Positions 1-7,192 of a DNA stretch of 64,000 nucleotides are shown here, piece by piece. Source of the stretch: JARDZU01 sp963730285 (lineage in GTDB: Bacteria > Actinomycetota > Acidimicrobiia > Spongiisociales > ZC4RG35); the NCBI GenBank assembly GCA_963730285.1, contig CAVSQY010000001.1, positions 1 through 64,000 of the forward strand, in the 5' to 3' direction. Each line of letters opens with the position of its first letter. The stretch's first letter is position 1. The notes below the pieces were generated by a model, which was not told where the DNA came from, made no database searches, and worked only from the letters and a program-made list of their open reading frames with translations. Made by a program: the position numbers and the translations under genes.

Positions 1-260
1 AACGGGAGGATGGACTCGATCTTCTCGTATGTGTCCACGCACTCGATCACCATCGGCAAGTCCTCGGAGAGCCGGAGGATGTGGGCAGTGTGAAGACGGC
101 TCGACTTGCCGAACCCCTCGATACCACGCAACACGGTGGCACCGGCCAGATTCTCACGACGAAGGGTCTCGACGATCGCCTCATAGAGGGGACGACCCTC
201 GTGGGTATCGGACTCCCCGACGAAGATCCGGAGCAAACGATTGTCGGTTTGGTTTTCCAT
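1..260 (-). CDS. DUF190 family protein, 3' end cut by window edge
   Basis: About 86 codons are readable from an ATG at 258-260 running off the left edge. The translation shows the DUF190 hallmarks: LLRIFVGESD near the start, then LAGATVLRGIEGFG and LPMVIECVD. These small ferredoxin-fold proteins are regularly encoded beside fluoride channels, and here the gene follows two crcB genes on the same strand after a 13-base gap, so it probably belongs to the same fluoride-responsive transcript. The biochemical role of DUF190 is not settled. Family call is firm; function is not. Confidence 0.85.
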   Translation of the reverse strand, partial: MENQTDNRLLRIFVGESDTHEGRPLYEAIVETLRRENLAGATVLRGIEGFGKSSRLHTAHILRLSEDLPMVIECVDTYEKIESILP

Positions 261-273
261 TTTCAGACTCCGT

Positions 274-624
274 TCAGTTGAACAGGCTATAGCCGATGCC
301 GGCCAGCGCGATGCCGCCCAGGAGTGTGAGCATCAGGTTCATCCATCCGCGGACCGAGCCCGATCCGATCCCGAGCCAGACGGTTTCCATCATCCACGTC
401 GAGAAGGTGGTGAAGCCACTGAGGAAGCCGGCGAGCGCAAGCACGACAGTCGAATCGAGCCGGCCGACACCCATCAGGGCACCGAGGGCCAGCGCCCCGG
501 TGAGATTCACCGTCATCGTCCCCACCGGGAATCCAGATCTGGTCCACCGCTGAGCCAGTCCTGAGACTCCATAACGGGCAATGGCGCCGAGCGCCCCGCT
601 CACGGCAGTCACCAGGAAGCTCAT
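274..624 (-). CDS. crcB: Fluoride ion channel CrcB/FluC, second copy
   Basis: A 116-residue protein with four predicted membrane segments, the usual length for CrcB/Fluc. It exports fluoride as a dual-topology or paired dimer in the cytoplasmic membrane. Family motifs seen: RYGVSG near the N-terminus, VNLTGALALG in helix 2 and GFLSGFTTFSTW in helix 3, which carries the phenylalanines lining the fluoride path. I chose the ATG at 622-624 because it overlaps the upstream crcB stop as ATGA; a GTG six bases earlier is possible. Two consecutive crcB genes suggest an obligate heterodimer, as in many Gram-positive bacteria. Confidence 0.93.
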   Translation of the reverse strand: MSFLVTAVSGALGAIARYGVSGLAQRWTRSGFPVGTMTVNLTGALALGALMGVGRLDSTVVLALAGFLSGFTTFSTWMMETVWLGIGSGSVRGWMNLMLTLLGGIALAGIGYSLFN

Positions 625-1040
625 CGCCACACTTCACCGAGCCGACCACCGAGAAGGGCGGCCGTCAATCCGGCGAGCAGAGATGCCACCACGTAGGCCG
701 TCGCCGTGAGGGTGTATCCGTCGGCGACGAGGCGGACCGTTTCGACACTGAAAGCCGAGAACGTGGTGAACGAGCCGAGGAGGCCGATGGCCCAGAACTG
801 GAGGGACCACGATGCAGTCGCCGCTCTGGCCCTTCTTGCCGAGTAGGCACCCAGGAACAAAGAGCCGGCGACATTTACGATCAGAAGGGCGAGGGGAAAT
901 GACCCGGCACGGAGCGGCAATGCGACGGTGACGCCGTAGCGAATCGCCGATCCCAGCAGCCCTCCGCACGCCACCGCGATCCCAGCTCGGGCTCCTGGGC
1001 CGAGACGAGCCCTATGCCGCGTTGTCGAATCCGGCTCCAT
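621..1040 (-). CDS. crcB: Fluoride ion channel CrcB/FluC, first copy
   Basis: A 139-residue CrcB homologue with a slightly extended, basic N-terminus (about 17 residues) before the first helix. Motifs: GSAIRYGVT, VNVAGSLFLGAY and GLLGSFTTFSAFSVE, matching the conserved Asn-containing helix and the TTFS turn of Fluc channels. It is translationally coupled to the second crcB by a four-base overlap. The ATG lies just downstream of a fluoride riboswitch on the same strand, and the first codons are complementary to part of that aptamer (see riboswitch), which supports this start. Confidence 0.93.
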   Translation of the reverse strand: MEPDSTTRHRARLGPGARAGIAVACGGLLGSAIRYGVTVALPLRAGSFPLALLIVNVAGSLFLGAYSARRARAATASWSLQFWAIGLLGSFTTFSAFSVETVRLVADGYTLTATAYVVASLLAGLTAALLGGRLGEVWR

Positions 1041-1059
1041 ACACCATCCCGATAAATGA

Positions 1060-1108
1060 CACAGGAGCCATCAGCCGTTGGGCGGTTCTCGGCGAGCCCC
1101 ATCGCCGT
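1060..1108 (-). promoter_or_regulatory. Fluoride riboswitch (crcB motif)
   Basis: Read on the minus strand, positions 1106 to 1062 carry the crcB-motif consensus: GGCGATGG, a CGCC closing the first helix, the linker GAGAACCGCC, then GGCTGATGGCTCCTG. The element sits 20 bases upstream of the first crcB start codon. GGCTCC inside the aptamer (minus strand, about 1069-1064) is perfectly complementary to GGAGCC that follows the AT of the crcB start codon (1038-1033), so ligand binding could free the start codon. Aptamer identity is firm by sequence; the translational switch is inference. Confidence 0.9.
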
Positions 1109-1242
1109 GGGACGGGATGCTAAACCAATACGACGAGCGGCCAAGACGCCGGGTCGGCACAAATCAGCTGCCAGTTAGCATCTGCGACCGGATATACACG
1201 GACGGTCCTTGGCGGGCATTGGGGGGCTTCATCACAAACGCG

Positions 1243-2139
1243 GTGATCACAACCGAGGCACTCACCAAGTTCTATGGCAAGCGCCGCGGGCTCGACGGCC
1301 TCGACATGGAAGTTCGCTCCGGTGAGGTCTACGGGTTCCTGGGACCAAACGGTGCCGGGAAGACAACGACGATCCGACTGCTTCTGGACGTCCTCCGACC
1401 GACCTCGGGCCAGGCTCGTGTCCTGGACCTCGATCCCCGCGCGGATGGGGTTCGATTGAGACGACGGGTCGGCTACCTACCTGGTGACTTCATCGTCGAT
1501 GGCCGCCAGGACTCCCGTCATCTCCTCGACCATCTCGCCGCGTTGAGGGGCGGAGTCGATCGGCATCGCATCGACGAGCTCATCGATCGATTCGAACTCG
1601 ACGCGGACATCCTCATCAGGTCACTGTCCAAGGGAAATCGGCAAAAGGTCGGGCTCATCCAGGCGTTCATGCACCAACCAGAGTTACTGATCCTCGACGA
1701 GCCGACCAGCGGGCTCGACCCTCTGATGCAGCGGGAAGTCCACACGCTCATCGGTGAGGCGGCCGAGCAGGGTCAGACGGTCTTCATGTCGTCACACGTG
1801 CTCAGCGAGGTCCAGGCGATCGCAGATCGGGTGGGCATCATCCGGGATGGGCGTCTGGCAGCCGTCGAGGACGTCGAGACGCTCCGCGCCAGGGCGATAC
1901 GCCACGTCACGATCAGTTTCAATGGGCACGTCCCGCCCGGCTCCTTCGACTCGGTTCAGGGAATCGAGGACGTAGCCCTCGAGAACTCGACTTTGCGCTG
2001 CACTCTCACGGGGTGGGCCGACGAGCTCATCAAGGCGGCCTCCCGTTTCGAGGTGGTTTCCATCCAATCCGAGGAGCCCGACCTGGAGCAGATGTTCTTC
2101 ACGTTCTACGAGGGAGGCGGCGGCGCACATGTGGCCTGA
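1243..2139 (+). CDS. ABC transporter ATP-binding protein (ABC-2 type exporter)
   Basis: About 298 residues from a GTG at 1243, where similarity to the family begins (VITTEALTKFYGKR). An upstream in-frame ATG at 1078 would lie inside the fluoride riboswitch and is unlikely. Walker A is GPNGAGKTT, the signature is the variant LSKGNRQKV, and Walker B is LLILDEPTSGLDP, followed by the H-loop SSHVL. The C-terminal third resembles drug or lipid exporter ATPases of the DrrA/CcmA group. It overlaps the permease gene by 11 bases, so the two form one exporter; substrate unknown. The start has only a weak upstream G-rich ribosome site. Confidence 0.88.
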   Translation: MITTEALTKFYGKRRGLDGLDMEVRSGEVYGFLGPNGAGKTTTIRLLLDVLRPTSGQARVLDLDPRADGVRLRRRVGYLPGDFIVDGRQDSRHLLDHLAALRGGVDRHRIDELIDRFELDADILIRSLSKGNRQKVGLIQAFMHQPELLILDEPTSGLDPLMQREVHTLIGEAAEQGQTVFMSSHVLSEVQAIADRVGIIRDGRLAAVEDVETLRARAIRHVTISFNGHVPPGSFDSVQGIEDVALENSTLRCTLTGWADELIKAASRFEVVSIQSEEPDLEQMFFTFYEGGGGAHVA

Positions 2140-2920
2140 GATCCTCACCAAGAGCCTTTGGGATCAGCGCCGCGCATTCCTGGGCTGGGGGATCGGGCTC
2201 GGTGCTGCCGCCGCCGTGTACACGGGCTTCTTCGCCGTGGTCGAGCCCGACACCTTCGCGGGAATGCTCGACACCTTCCCGCCTGACCTGCTGCAGGCTT
2301 TTGGTTGGACGGATATCTCCAGCCCCTCCGGATATCTCGGGGCAACCGTGTACGGGCTGGTCGTGCCCATCCTGACGATCGTCTTCGCGATCGCGGTCGG
2401 AACCCGCTACCTCGCCGGTGACGAGGAGGCGGGAACCCTGGAGCTGACGATCACCCAGCCCGTGAGCCGCACCTCGGTCTTCCTGCAGAGGGCAGCCGCT
2501 ATGGCCGTCGCAGGCTTTGGCGCCGCCGCCGTCGTCTTGGTGGTGGTCCTGGCTCTGCGAGCCCCCGTCGGTCTGGAGATCCAAATTGGCAACATCGCCG
2601 CGTCGAGTCTCCAGCTGGCGCTGCTAGCGGTGGTCTTCGGGTCTCTCGCCCTCATGGTGGGGGCGGTGCGTGGCCGACGCGGAGTCGTGCTCGGCGTGAG
2701 CGCCGCCGTCGCCGTGTTCGCCTACTTCGCCGACACCGTGATACCTCAGGTCGAGGGGCTCGCCTGGCTGGAGAACCTCTCGTTCTTCAACTATTACGAC
2801 GGGGCTGCGGTGCTCAAGGATGGGCTCGACCCTGCCAAGACGTTGGTGTTGATCGCCAGCGCCCTGATCCTCGTTGGCATTGGCGCGATTGCGTTCAACA
2901 GGCGAGACATCGGCACCTGA
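2129..2920 (+). CDS. ABC-2 type transporter permease
   Basis: A 263-residue membrane protein with about six hydrophobic helices (roughly residues 18-38, 74-93, 118-140, 157-178, 187-207 and 239-256). Between helices 2 and 3 is DEEAGTLELTITQPVSR, the coupling-helix motif typical of ABC-2 permeases (ExxxGTLE-P-sR). It overlaps its ATPase gene by 11 bases and ends seven bases from the convergent flavodoxin gene. The pair is likely an efflux system; the sequence gives no substrate. Confidence 0.85.
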   Translation: MWPEILTKSLWDQRRAFLGWGIGLGAAAAVYTGFFAVVEPDTFAGMLDTFPPDLLQAFGWTDISSPSGYLGATVYGLVVPILTIVFAIAVGTRYLAGDEEAGTLELTITQPVSRTSVFLQRAAAMAVAGFGAAAVVLVVVLALRAPVGLEIQIGNIAASSLQLALLAVVFGSLALMVGAVRGRRGVVLGVSAAVAVFAYFADTVIPQVEGLAWLENLSFFNYYDGAAVLKDGLDPAKTLVLIASALILVGIGAIAFNRRDIGT

Positions 2921-2927
2921 CAGTTGG

Positions 2928-3425
2928 TCAGGACACCGATGCCTTCAGCTGCTCTGCGATCCCGGTGGCCCAGGTCCGAACCTCCTCCCAGTCCCTGAAG
3001 TCGCCCTCCGGGGCCCGGAACGCGGTAGCAATGGCCCGTTCTCCGAAGCCGAGCTGCCGCTTGTCCAGCTTCCCGGCAAAGACGACGTGGCCCCTCGCTC
3101 CCGTCAGCTCTCGAATATGGCCCACATCGACCGGGTCCTCATCGGGCTTCGGCGGGTCTCCCACCGGGCCACTCGAGAAGATCCAGGTAGGTCGACGACT
3201 GAGGTCACTCTCGAACTCCTCCGCCAACTCGATGGCGGAATGCATCCAGTGACCGGCATAGACGGCACTTCCGAGGACCACGGCGTCGAATCCGTCCACC
3301 GCCGCCACGTCCTCCGGCGCCAGCTCCCGCACTTCCAGGCCCTCGTTGACGAGCACATCGCCGATAGCCCGCCCGATCTCTGCCGTCGCACCGTGCTTGC
3401 TCGCTGTGGCGACCAAAACCCTCAT
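2928..3425 (-). CDS. Flavodoxin-domain protein (HemG-like)
   Basis: A 165-residue flavodoxin-fold protein starting MRVLVATASKHGATAEI, where the TASKHGAT loop is the FMN phosphate-binding site. Downstream motifs AVVLGSAVYAGHW and WIFSSGPVG are those of the flavodoxin_5 group that includes the menaquinone-dependent protoporphyrinogen oxidase HemG. In actinomycetes such stand-alone proteins are often annotated only as flavodoxins, so the HemG reaction is not proven. A clear AGGAGG ribosome site precedes the ATG. Confidence 0.82.
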   Translation of the reverse strand: MRVLVATASKHGATAEIGRAIGDVLVNEGLEVRELAPEDVAAVDGFDAVVLGSAVYAGHWMHSAIELAEEFESDLSRRPTWIFSSGPVGDPPKPDEDPVDVGHIRELTGARGHVVFAGKLDKRQLGFGERAIATAFRAPEGDFRDWEEVRTWATGIAEQLKASVS

Positions 3426-3532
3426 GCTGGCCTCCTTTCTGCCATGACCGCAGATCTATGACATAGGCGGCGGGCCTACCAGGGCCAAATGGCCCGAAAC
3501 CGGGTCAAGCCGGTACCGGAGCTACCCTGCCG

Positions 3533-5227
3533 GTGATGCCGTCAGCACCCGGGAGCCCCCTCCGTATCGGCATCATGTGCAACGGGCTCAGCTTCCCCGC
3601 ATGGCAGGCCAAGGCCATCCAGCATCTCCTCGACCTCGCCCCCAGGGTCGAGATCGCCCTGCTCATGGTGCCTTCGGGCGAGCGTCGGAGGCCAGGCCGG
3701 CTAAGGGCGTTGTTACGGGATCCGCGTCATCTGCTGTGGAATCTCTACAACAAGGGCTACATCGAGCGACGTTCTCGGGCCTCGCGGGGTGTCGATCTCA
3801 GTGTCAGTCTCGGCGACGTGCCCAGAGTGTCATGTGCCACCCAGCCCGTGGGGAGATACGCCGAACGCTTCGCACCCGAGGATCTCGACATCATCCGCAA
3901 CGCCAGCCTCGACCTGATCATCCGCTTCGCCTTCGGCATCATCAAAGGCGAGATCCTGGAGGCGGCCAGATACGGGGTGTGGTCCTTTCATCACGGAGAC
4001 GAGCGAACCTATAGGGGGCAGCCACCCGGCTTTTGGGAGATCGTCGAAGGTGAGCGGGCGATGGGAGCGATCATCCAAAGGATCACGGAGCGGCTGGACG
4101 GTGGGACGGTCCTCCATCGGGGCGCGTTCCGTGTCACTGCCCACTCATATCGGAGAACACGTGATGATGCATTCTTCGGATCAGCGGACTTCGTGGCGAC
4201 CGCAGTCAAGCGTCTACTCGGCGGCGACGACAGCATGGTCACCGGCGAGCCCTCCCATACCGACGCCCGCGTCCGTCGTTCCCCCGGCAACTGGACCATG
4301 ACACGGTTCCTCATCCGGCAGGCGCTGCGATTCCTCGGATCGCAGTGGCGCGGGCTGACCCGGGCCTCAATCTGGACGGTGGGTTTCACCGAAGTCCCCA
4401 TCGCCGGCTTCCTCGAGGGGAGCACACCGCCCATACGGTGGGCCCGCGAGCAAGGCAAGGGCCGCTATCTGGCCGACCCGTTCCCCGACCCATCCGGGCG
4501 CACCGGGATCGTCCTGGTCGAGGACTATCGGCACGAAACCCATCGTGGGGTGATCTCGGCAATCGAGTTGGATGGCGACGCAAAGGCCCGGGAAGTGCTG
4601 GACACCGGCGTTCACGCCTCGTATCCCTATCTGGTCGAAGACGACGGAGTCATCTACTGCATACCCGAGACCTACCAGGCCAACCAGCTCCGGCTTTACC
4701 GAGCCGTCGACTTCCCCGATCGATGGGAGCTCGAGTCCACGTTCCTGGACGGCATCGCCGCCCTCGACCCGACCATCGTCCATCATGACGATCGCTGGTG
4801 GCTGTTCTGCACCGTGGAAGGCGGTCATGCCAACACGAAGCTCCATGTCTTTCACGCCCCCCGGCTGGCGGGGCCGTGGGAGCCACACGCTCTGAACCCG
4901 GTGAAGACCAACATCTCCTCCAGTCGACCCGGGGGAACGCCCTTCATGCACGACGGCATGTTGTTCCGACCCGCCCAGGATGGGTCTGCCAGCTATGGGG
5001 GCGGTGTGACGATCAACCGAGTCGACTTGTTGACTCCGGACGATTTCAGCGAAACCGAGGTCGCCCGAATAGGGCCACCGGCGACCGGCCGTTACCGGGA
5101 CGGGATCCACACCCTGTCGGCTCAGGGTGGGCGGACGATCGTCGACGGGAGGAGAGACACATTCGTGTTCGCCTCATTCATGAGGGAGCTCAGGGCCCGC
5201 GTGTCCCGAGTTGGAAGGCGCGGCTGA
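3533..5227 (+). CDS. Formyltransferase-like domain fused to GINT1_N-like beta-propeller
   Basis: 564 residues with two parts. Residues 8-230 resemble the formyltransferase fold (methionyl-tRNA or sugar N-formyltransferase), with YGVWSFHHGDERTYRGQPPG near residue 147 in place of the usual N-H-P-LLP-RG loop, and ERLDGGTVL further on. Residues 285-560 resemble the five-bladed propeller seen at the N-terminus of plant glucosamine inositolphosphorylceramide transferase and in bacterial polysaccharide loci, with repeated Asp-Pro and Trp-containing blades (GRYLADPFPDP, HASYPYLVEDDG, LDPTIVHHDDRWWLFC, SSRPGGTPF). It is probably glycan-modifying. The start (GTG 3533 or ATG 3536) lies four to seven bases after TACCCT, so the message may be leaderless. 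Confidence 0.72.
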   Translation: MMPSAPGSPLRIGIMCNGLSFPAWQAKAIQHLLDLAPRVEIALLMVPSGERRRPGRLRALLRDPRHLLWNLYNKGYIERRSRASRGVDLSVSLGDVPRVSCATQPVGRYAERFAPEDLDIIRNASLDLIIRFAFGIIKGEILEAARYGVWSFHHGDERTYRGQPPGFWEIVEGERAMGAIIQRITERLDGGTVLHRGAFRVTAHSYRRTRDDAFFGSADFVATAVKRLLGGDDSMVTGEPSHTDARVRRSPGNWTMTRFLIRQALRFLGSQWRGLTRASIWTVGFTEVPIAGFLEGSTPPIRWAREQGKGRYLADPFPDPSGRTGIVLVEDYRHETHRGVISAIELDGDAKAREVLDTGVHASYPYLVEDDGVIYCIPETYQANQLRLYRAVDFPDRWELESTFLDGIAALDPTIVHHDDRWWLFCTVEGGHANTKLHVFHAPRLAGPWEPHALNPVKTNISSSRPGGTPFMHDGMLFRPAQDGSASYGGGVTINRVDLLTPDDFSETEVARIGPPATGRYRDGIHTLSAQGGRTIVDGRRDTFVFASFMRELRARVSRVGRRG

Positions 5228-5231
5228 CGAC

Positions 5232-5564
5232 TCAGGCGTGAGCGCGGGGCCGAAACCGCCAGATCAAAACGGCTGCCGCCATGGACGCCGCTGCGGCAAC
5301 CAGGGCCACCGGGGTTCGCCATGTCCTGGCCAGCGCCAACTCGCCATCGAGTGACGACATGACCCGCCACTCCAGATCCAGCGGAGCCCGATAGGACTCA
5401 TTCGACATCGCCTGAAGCTCGCGGGCCGCCCACGACATTGCGGCGTGCCGGGCCTGGCACTTGAGGCACTCGTCGCTGTGACGTCTGACCAGCGCGATCA
5501 CTTCGCTTCCGTCAACGGCGCTGTTGGCTATGAACGGAGCCGCCAGCTCACACGCCAATCTCAT
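5232..5564 (-). CDS. Anti-sigma factor with zinc-binding HxxxCxxC motif
   Basis: A 110-residue protein starting at the ATG that overlaps the sigma-factor stop (ATGA). His29, Cys33 and Cys36 in RRHSDECLKC form the HxxxCxxC zinc site of ZAS-type anti-sigma factors, and one membrane segment lies near the C-terminus (about residues 84-103), followed by a basic tail. This is the usual arrangement of a membrane-anchored anti-sigma factor holding its ECF partner. It is shorter than many family members and has almost no extracellular part. It converges with the propeller gene, four bases away. Confidence 0.8.
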   Translation of the reverse strand: MRLACELAAPFIANSAVDGSEVIALVRRHSDECLKCQARHAAMSWAARELQAMSNESYRAPLDLEWRVMSSLDGELALARTWRTPVALVAAAASMAAAVLIWRFRPRAHA

Positions 5565-6130
5565 GCCGATTCCTCCAGATTTCGAGCCAAACGGGCCCGT
5601 GCGCGATGAAGACGCACCTTGGCAGCCGAGACTGAGATACCCATCGTCGCCGCGATCTCGGCATGGGACCATCCGTATACGTCCTTGAGCACGACCACCT
5701 GTCGTTGCGAGTCGGGCAGTTCGTCGAGAGCGTGTCTCAGCTTCCCGCGCAATTCGAGTATCTCCCCGGCGACCTCCGGTTGCTCAGGTCCATAAGGGGC
5801 AGCCAACTCAGCGACCTCGTCGAGTGACTTGCCCTGGTGTCGCTTTGCTCGGTTGCGCTGGGTCCATGCGGTGTTGACCGTGATCCGATGGAGCCAGGTG
5901 GAGAGAGCGGCCTCACCGCGGAACCCGGGGAGGGACTTCCAGGCGCGAATCAAGGTCTCCTGCGCCACATCGGCGGCGAGATGGGGGTCGCCTACCAATC
6001 TTCGAGCCAAGGTGTAGACCTCGTTTCCATGCTCACGAACCAGGGCCGAGAATGCCGCCTTGTCACCGGCCTGTGCCCGGGCAATGAGCTCTTGTTCCTT
6101 CTTGGAAGATTCGACTTCTGGCCTCTCCAT
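5561..6130 (-). CDS. RNA polymerase sigma factor, ECF family
   Basis: A 189-residue sigma-70 family protein with region 2 (residues about 25-90: FSALVREHGNEVYTLARRLVGD, VAQETLIRAWKSLPGFRG, STWLHRITVN) and region 4 (about 130-182: LPDSQRQVVVLKDVYGWSHAEIA, SAAKVRLHRARARL), joined by a short linker without region 3, as in ECF sigmas. It starts four bases after the hotdog dehydratase stop and overlaps its anti-sigma gene, so the three are one transcription unit. The regulon is unknown; no obvious autoregulatory GGAAC-type promoter is seen directly upstream because the gene lies inside an operon. Confidence 0.92.
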   Translation of the reverse strand: MERPEVESSKKEQELIARAQAGDKAAFSALVREHGNEVYTLARRLVGDPHLAADVAQETLIRAWKSLPGFRGEAALSTWLHRITVNTAWTQRNRAKRHQGKSLDEVAELAAPYGPEQPEVAGEILELRGKLRHALDELPDSQRQVVVLKDVYGWSHAEIAATMGISVSAAKVRLHRARARLARNLEESA

Positions 6131-6134
6131 TGGG

Positions 6135-6929
6135 TTACCGCTCCCCGAGAGTGATTCGCGCGCTCAGATACTCGACTTCGTCGGCGGCAACGGCAACATC
6201 GACGACCTCCTCCGCCTCGCTCACCGACACCGAGACCGGCGTCGCCGGCGGCAGCGGGTTTCTGAATCGAACCCGGGCTGAACTGAGTGGGACATCACCC
6301 GACCGGAGTCGGGACGCGGCGACAAACGCCCATGAGGCCTGGAGTAGGCCGTGGGCCACCACACCCGGCAGCCCGGCTTCCACCGCGGATCGATGATCCC
6401 AGTGAATTGGATTCCAGTCTCGTGTCGCCGCGGCATATCGGATCAGGTCGGCCCGACTGGCGCTGACCTGGCCCGATCCAGGATGGCCGTCATCCAGAGG
6501 CGCTGGTTCGGGTCGCTCCGCGTTGCCCGAGATCGGTGTGGACTCACCGGAGACGAGGAAGAGCGCCGAGCCCTCAGCCACCGTGCCCTGTTCGTCCTCG
6601 ACTTCGAGATCGAAGCTGACGAAGTTGACACCACCACGCTCACGAACCCGGGAGACGGTCCCACCAACCTGGAGCGTCGCCCCGTCGATCATCGGCCGGC
6701 GCCATGTGTATGTCTGCTCGCCGTGGAGAACCGAGTGCTCGGTGAGTTGGCAGAGTAGATCGGGAGCAACCGCGAAGAGACAGGCGGAGACGAATCCGGG
6801 GGGAGCGATGTCGCCCCACCGGTCCACGTCGTCGCGGGTGGCATCGACGAAATCGGCGATGTCGGCCCGACCCACATCGAAACGGTGTGGCCCAAAGCTG
6901 TGACCGGCCACCGAAGTCAGATCCATCAT
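6135..6929 (-). CDS. Double-hotdog MaoC-family dehydratase (HadA-HadB-like fusion)
   Basis: 264 residues with two hotdog repeats. The N-terminal half (about 1-130) matches the MaoC_dehydrat_N type (HRFDVGRADIADFVDATRD ending in a complete but inactive-looking hotdog). The C-terminal half carries the R-hydratase catalytic motif: Asp and His in RDWNPIHWD followed by AGLPGVVAHG. In mycobacteria hadA, hadB and hadC follow rpmG and dehydrate 3-hydroxyacyl-ACP in FAS-II; here one fused gene stands at the same position. The link to the FAS-II step is by position and family. It starts at either of two adjacent ATG codons. Confidence 0.83.
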   Translation of the reverse strand: MMDLTSVAGHSFGPHRFDVGRADIADFVDATRDDVDRWGDIAPPGFVSACLFAVAPDLLCQLTEHSVLHGEQTYTWRRPMIDGATLQVGGTVSRVRERGGVNFVSFDLEVEDEQGTVAEGSALFLVSGESTPISGNAERPEPAPLDDGHPGSGQVSASRADLIRYAAATRDWNPIHWDHRSAVEAGLPGVVAHGLLQASWAFVAASRLRSGDVPLSSARVRFRNPLPPATPVSVSVSEAEEVVDVAVAADEVEYLSARITLGER

Positions 6930-6960
6930 CGAAACGCTAACCGTCGTGCCGTCGGAACCT

Positions 6961-6982
6961 CAGATCGGGTCTGTCCGATCTG
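6961..6982. repeat. Inverted repeat beside the rpmG terminator
   Basis: Arms CAGATCGG (6961-6968) and CCGATCTG (6975-6982) are perfectly complementary around a six-base loop, directly abutting the A-tract of the rpmG terminator and 31 bases upstream of the dehydratase start. It could be a second hairpin of a tandem terminator, or an operator for the dehydratase-sigma operon. No protein can be assigned. Confidence 0.5.
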
Positions 6983-7012
6983 AAAAAAAGGCCCCCACTG
7001 TGGGGGCCTTTT
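6983..7012 (-). terminator. Rho-independent terminator of tuf-rpmG
   Basis: On the minus strand, two bases after the rpmG stop, AAAAGGCCCCCA and TGGGGGCC form a G+C-rich hairpin with a three-base loop, followed by seven T residues. This is a textbook intrinsic terminator and separates rpmG from the dehydratase gene, which must therefore use readthrough or its own promoter. Confidence 0.9.
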
Positions 7013-7014
7013 GG

Positions 7015-7176
7015 TCAACGGGTCTCTCGGTGCACCGTGTGCTGACGACACCACCGGCAGTATTTCTTCATCTCCAGTCGGTCGGGGGTGTTCGTCTTGT
7101 TCTTGGTTGTCACATAGTTGCGTCGCTTGCACTCGGTGCAGGCGAGCGTCAACGGCGGTCTCTTGTCACTTGCCAT
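7015..7176 (-). CDS. rpmG: 50S ribosomal protein L33
   Basis: A 53-residue protein, MASDKRPPLTLACTECKRR at the start, with two CxxC pairs (CTEC and CRWC) that make it a zinc-containing L33 paralogue, and YCRWCRQHTVHRETR at the end. It lies 16 bases after tuf with ribosome site GAGAAG and ends in a strong terminator. The order tRNA-Thr, tuf, rpmG followed by a hotdog dehydratase is recognisable from actinomycetes and more distantly from the tufB region of Thermus, where secE and nusG usually follow; these are absent here. Confidence 0.95.
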   Translation of the reverse strand: MASDKRPPLTLACTECKRRNYVTTKNKTNTPDRLEMKKYCRWCRQHTVHRETR

Positions 7177-7192
7177 TTGGGTCTTCTCTCGG

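Noticed and set aside
1078..1242. N-terminal extension of the ABC ATPase from ATG 1078
   Set aside because: The extension has no homology and its first bases lie within the fluoride riboswitch on the other strand.
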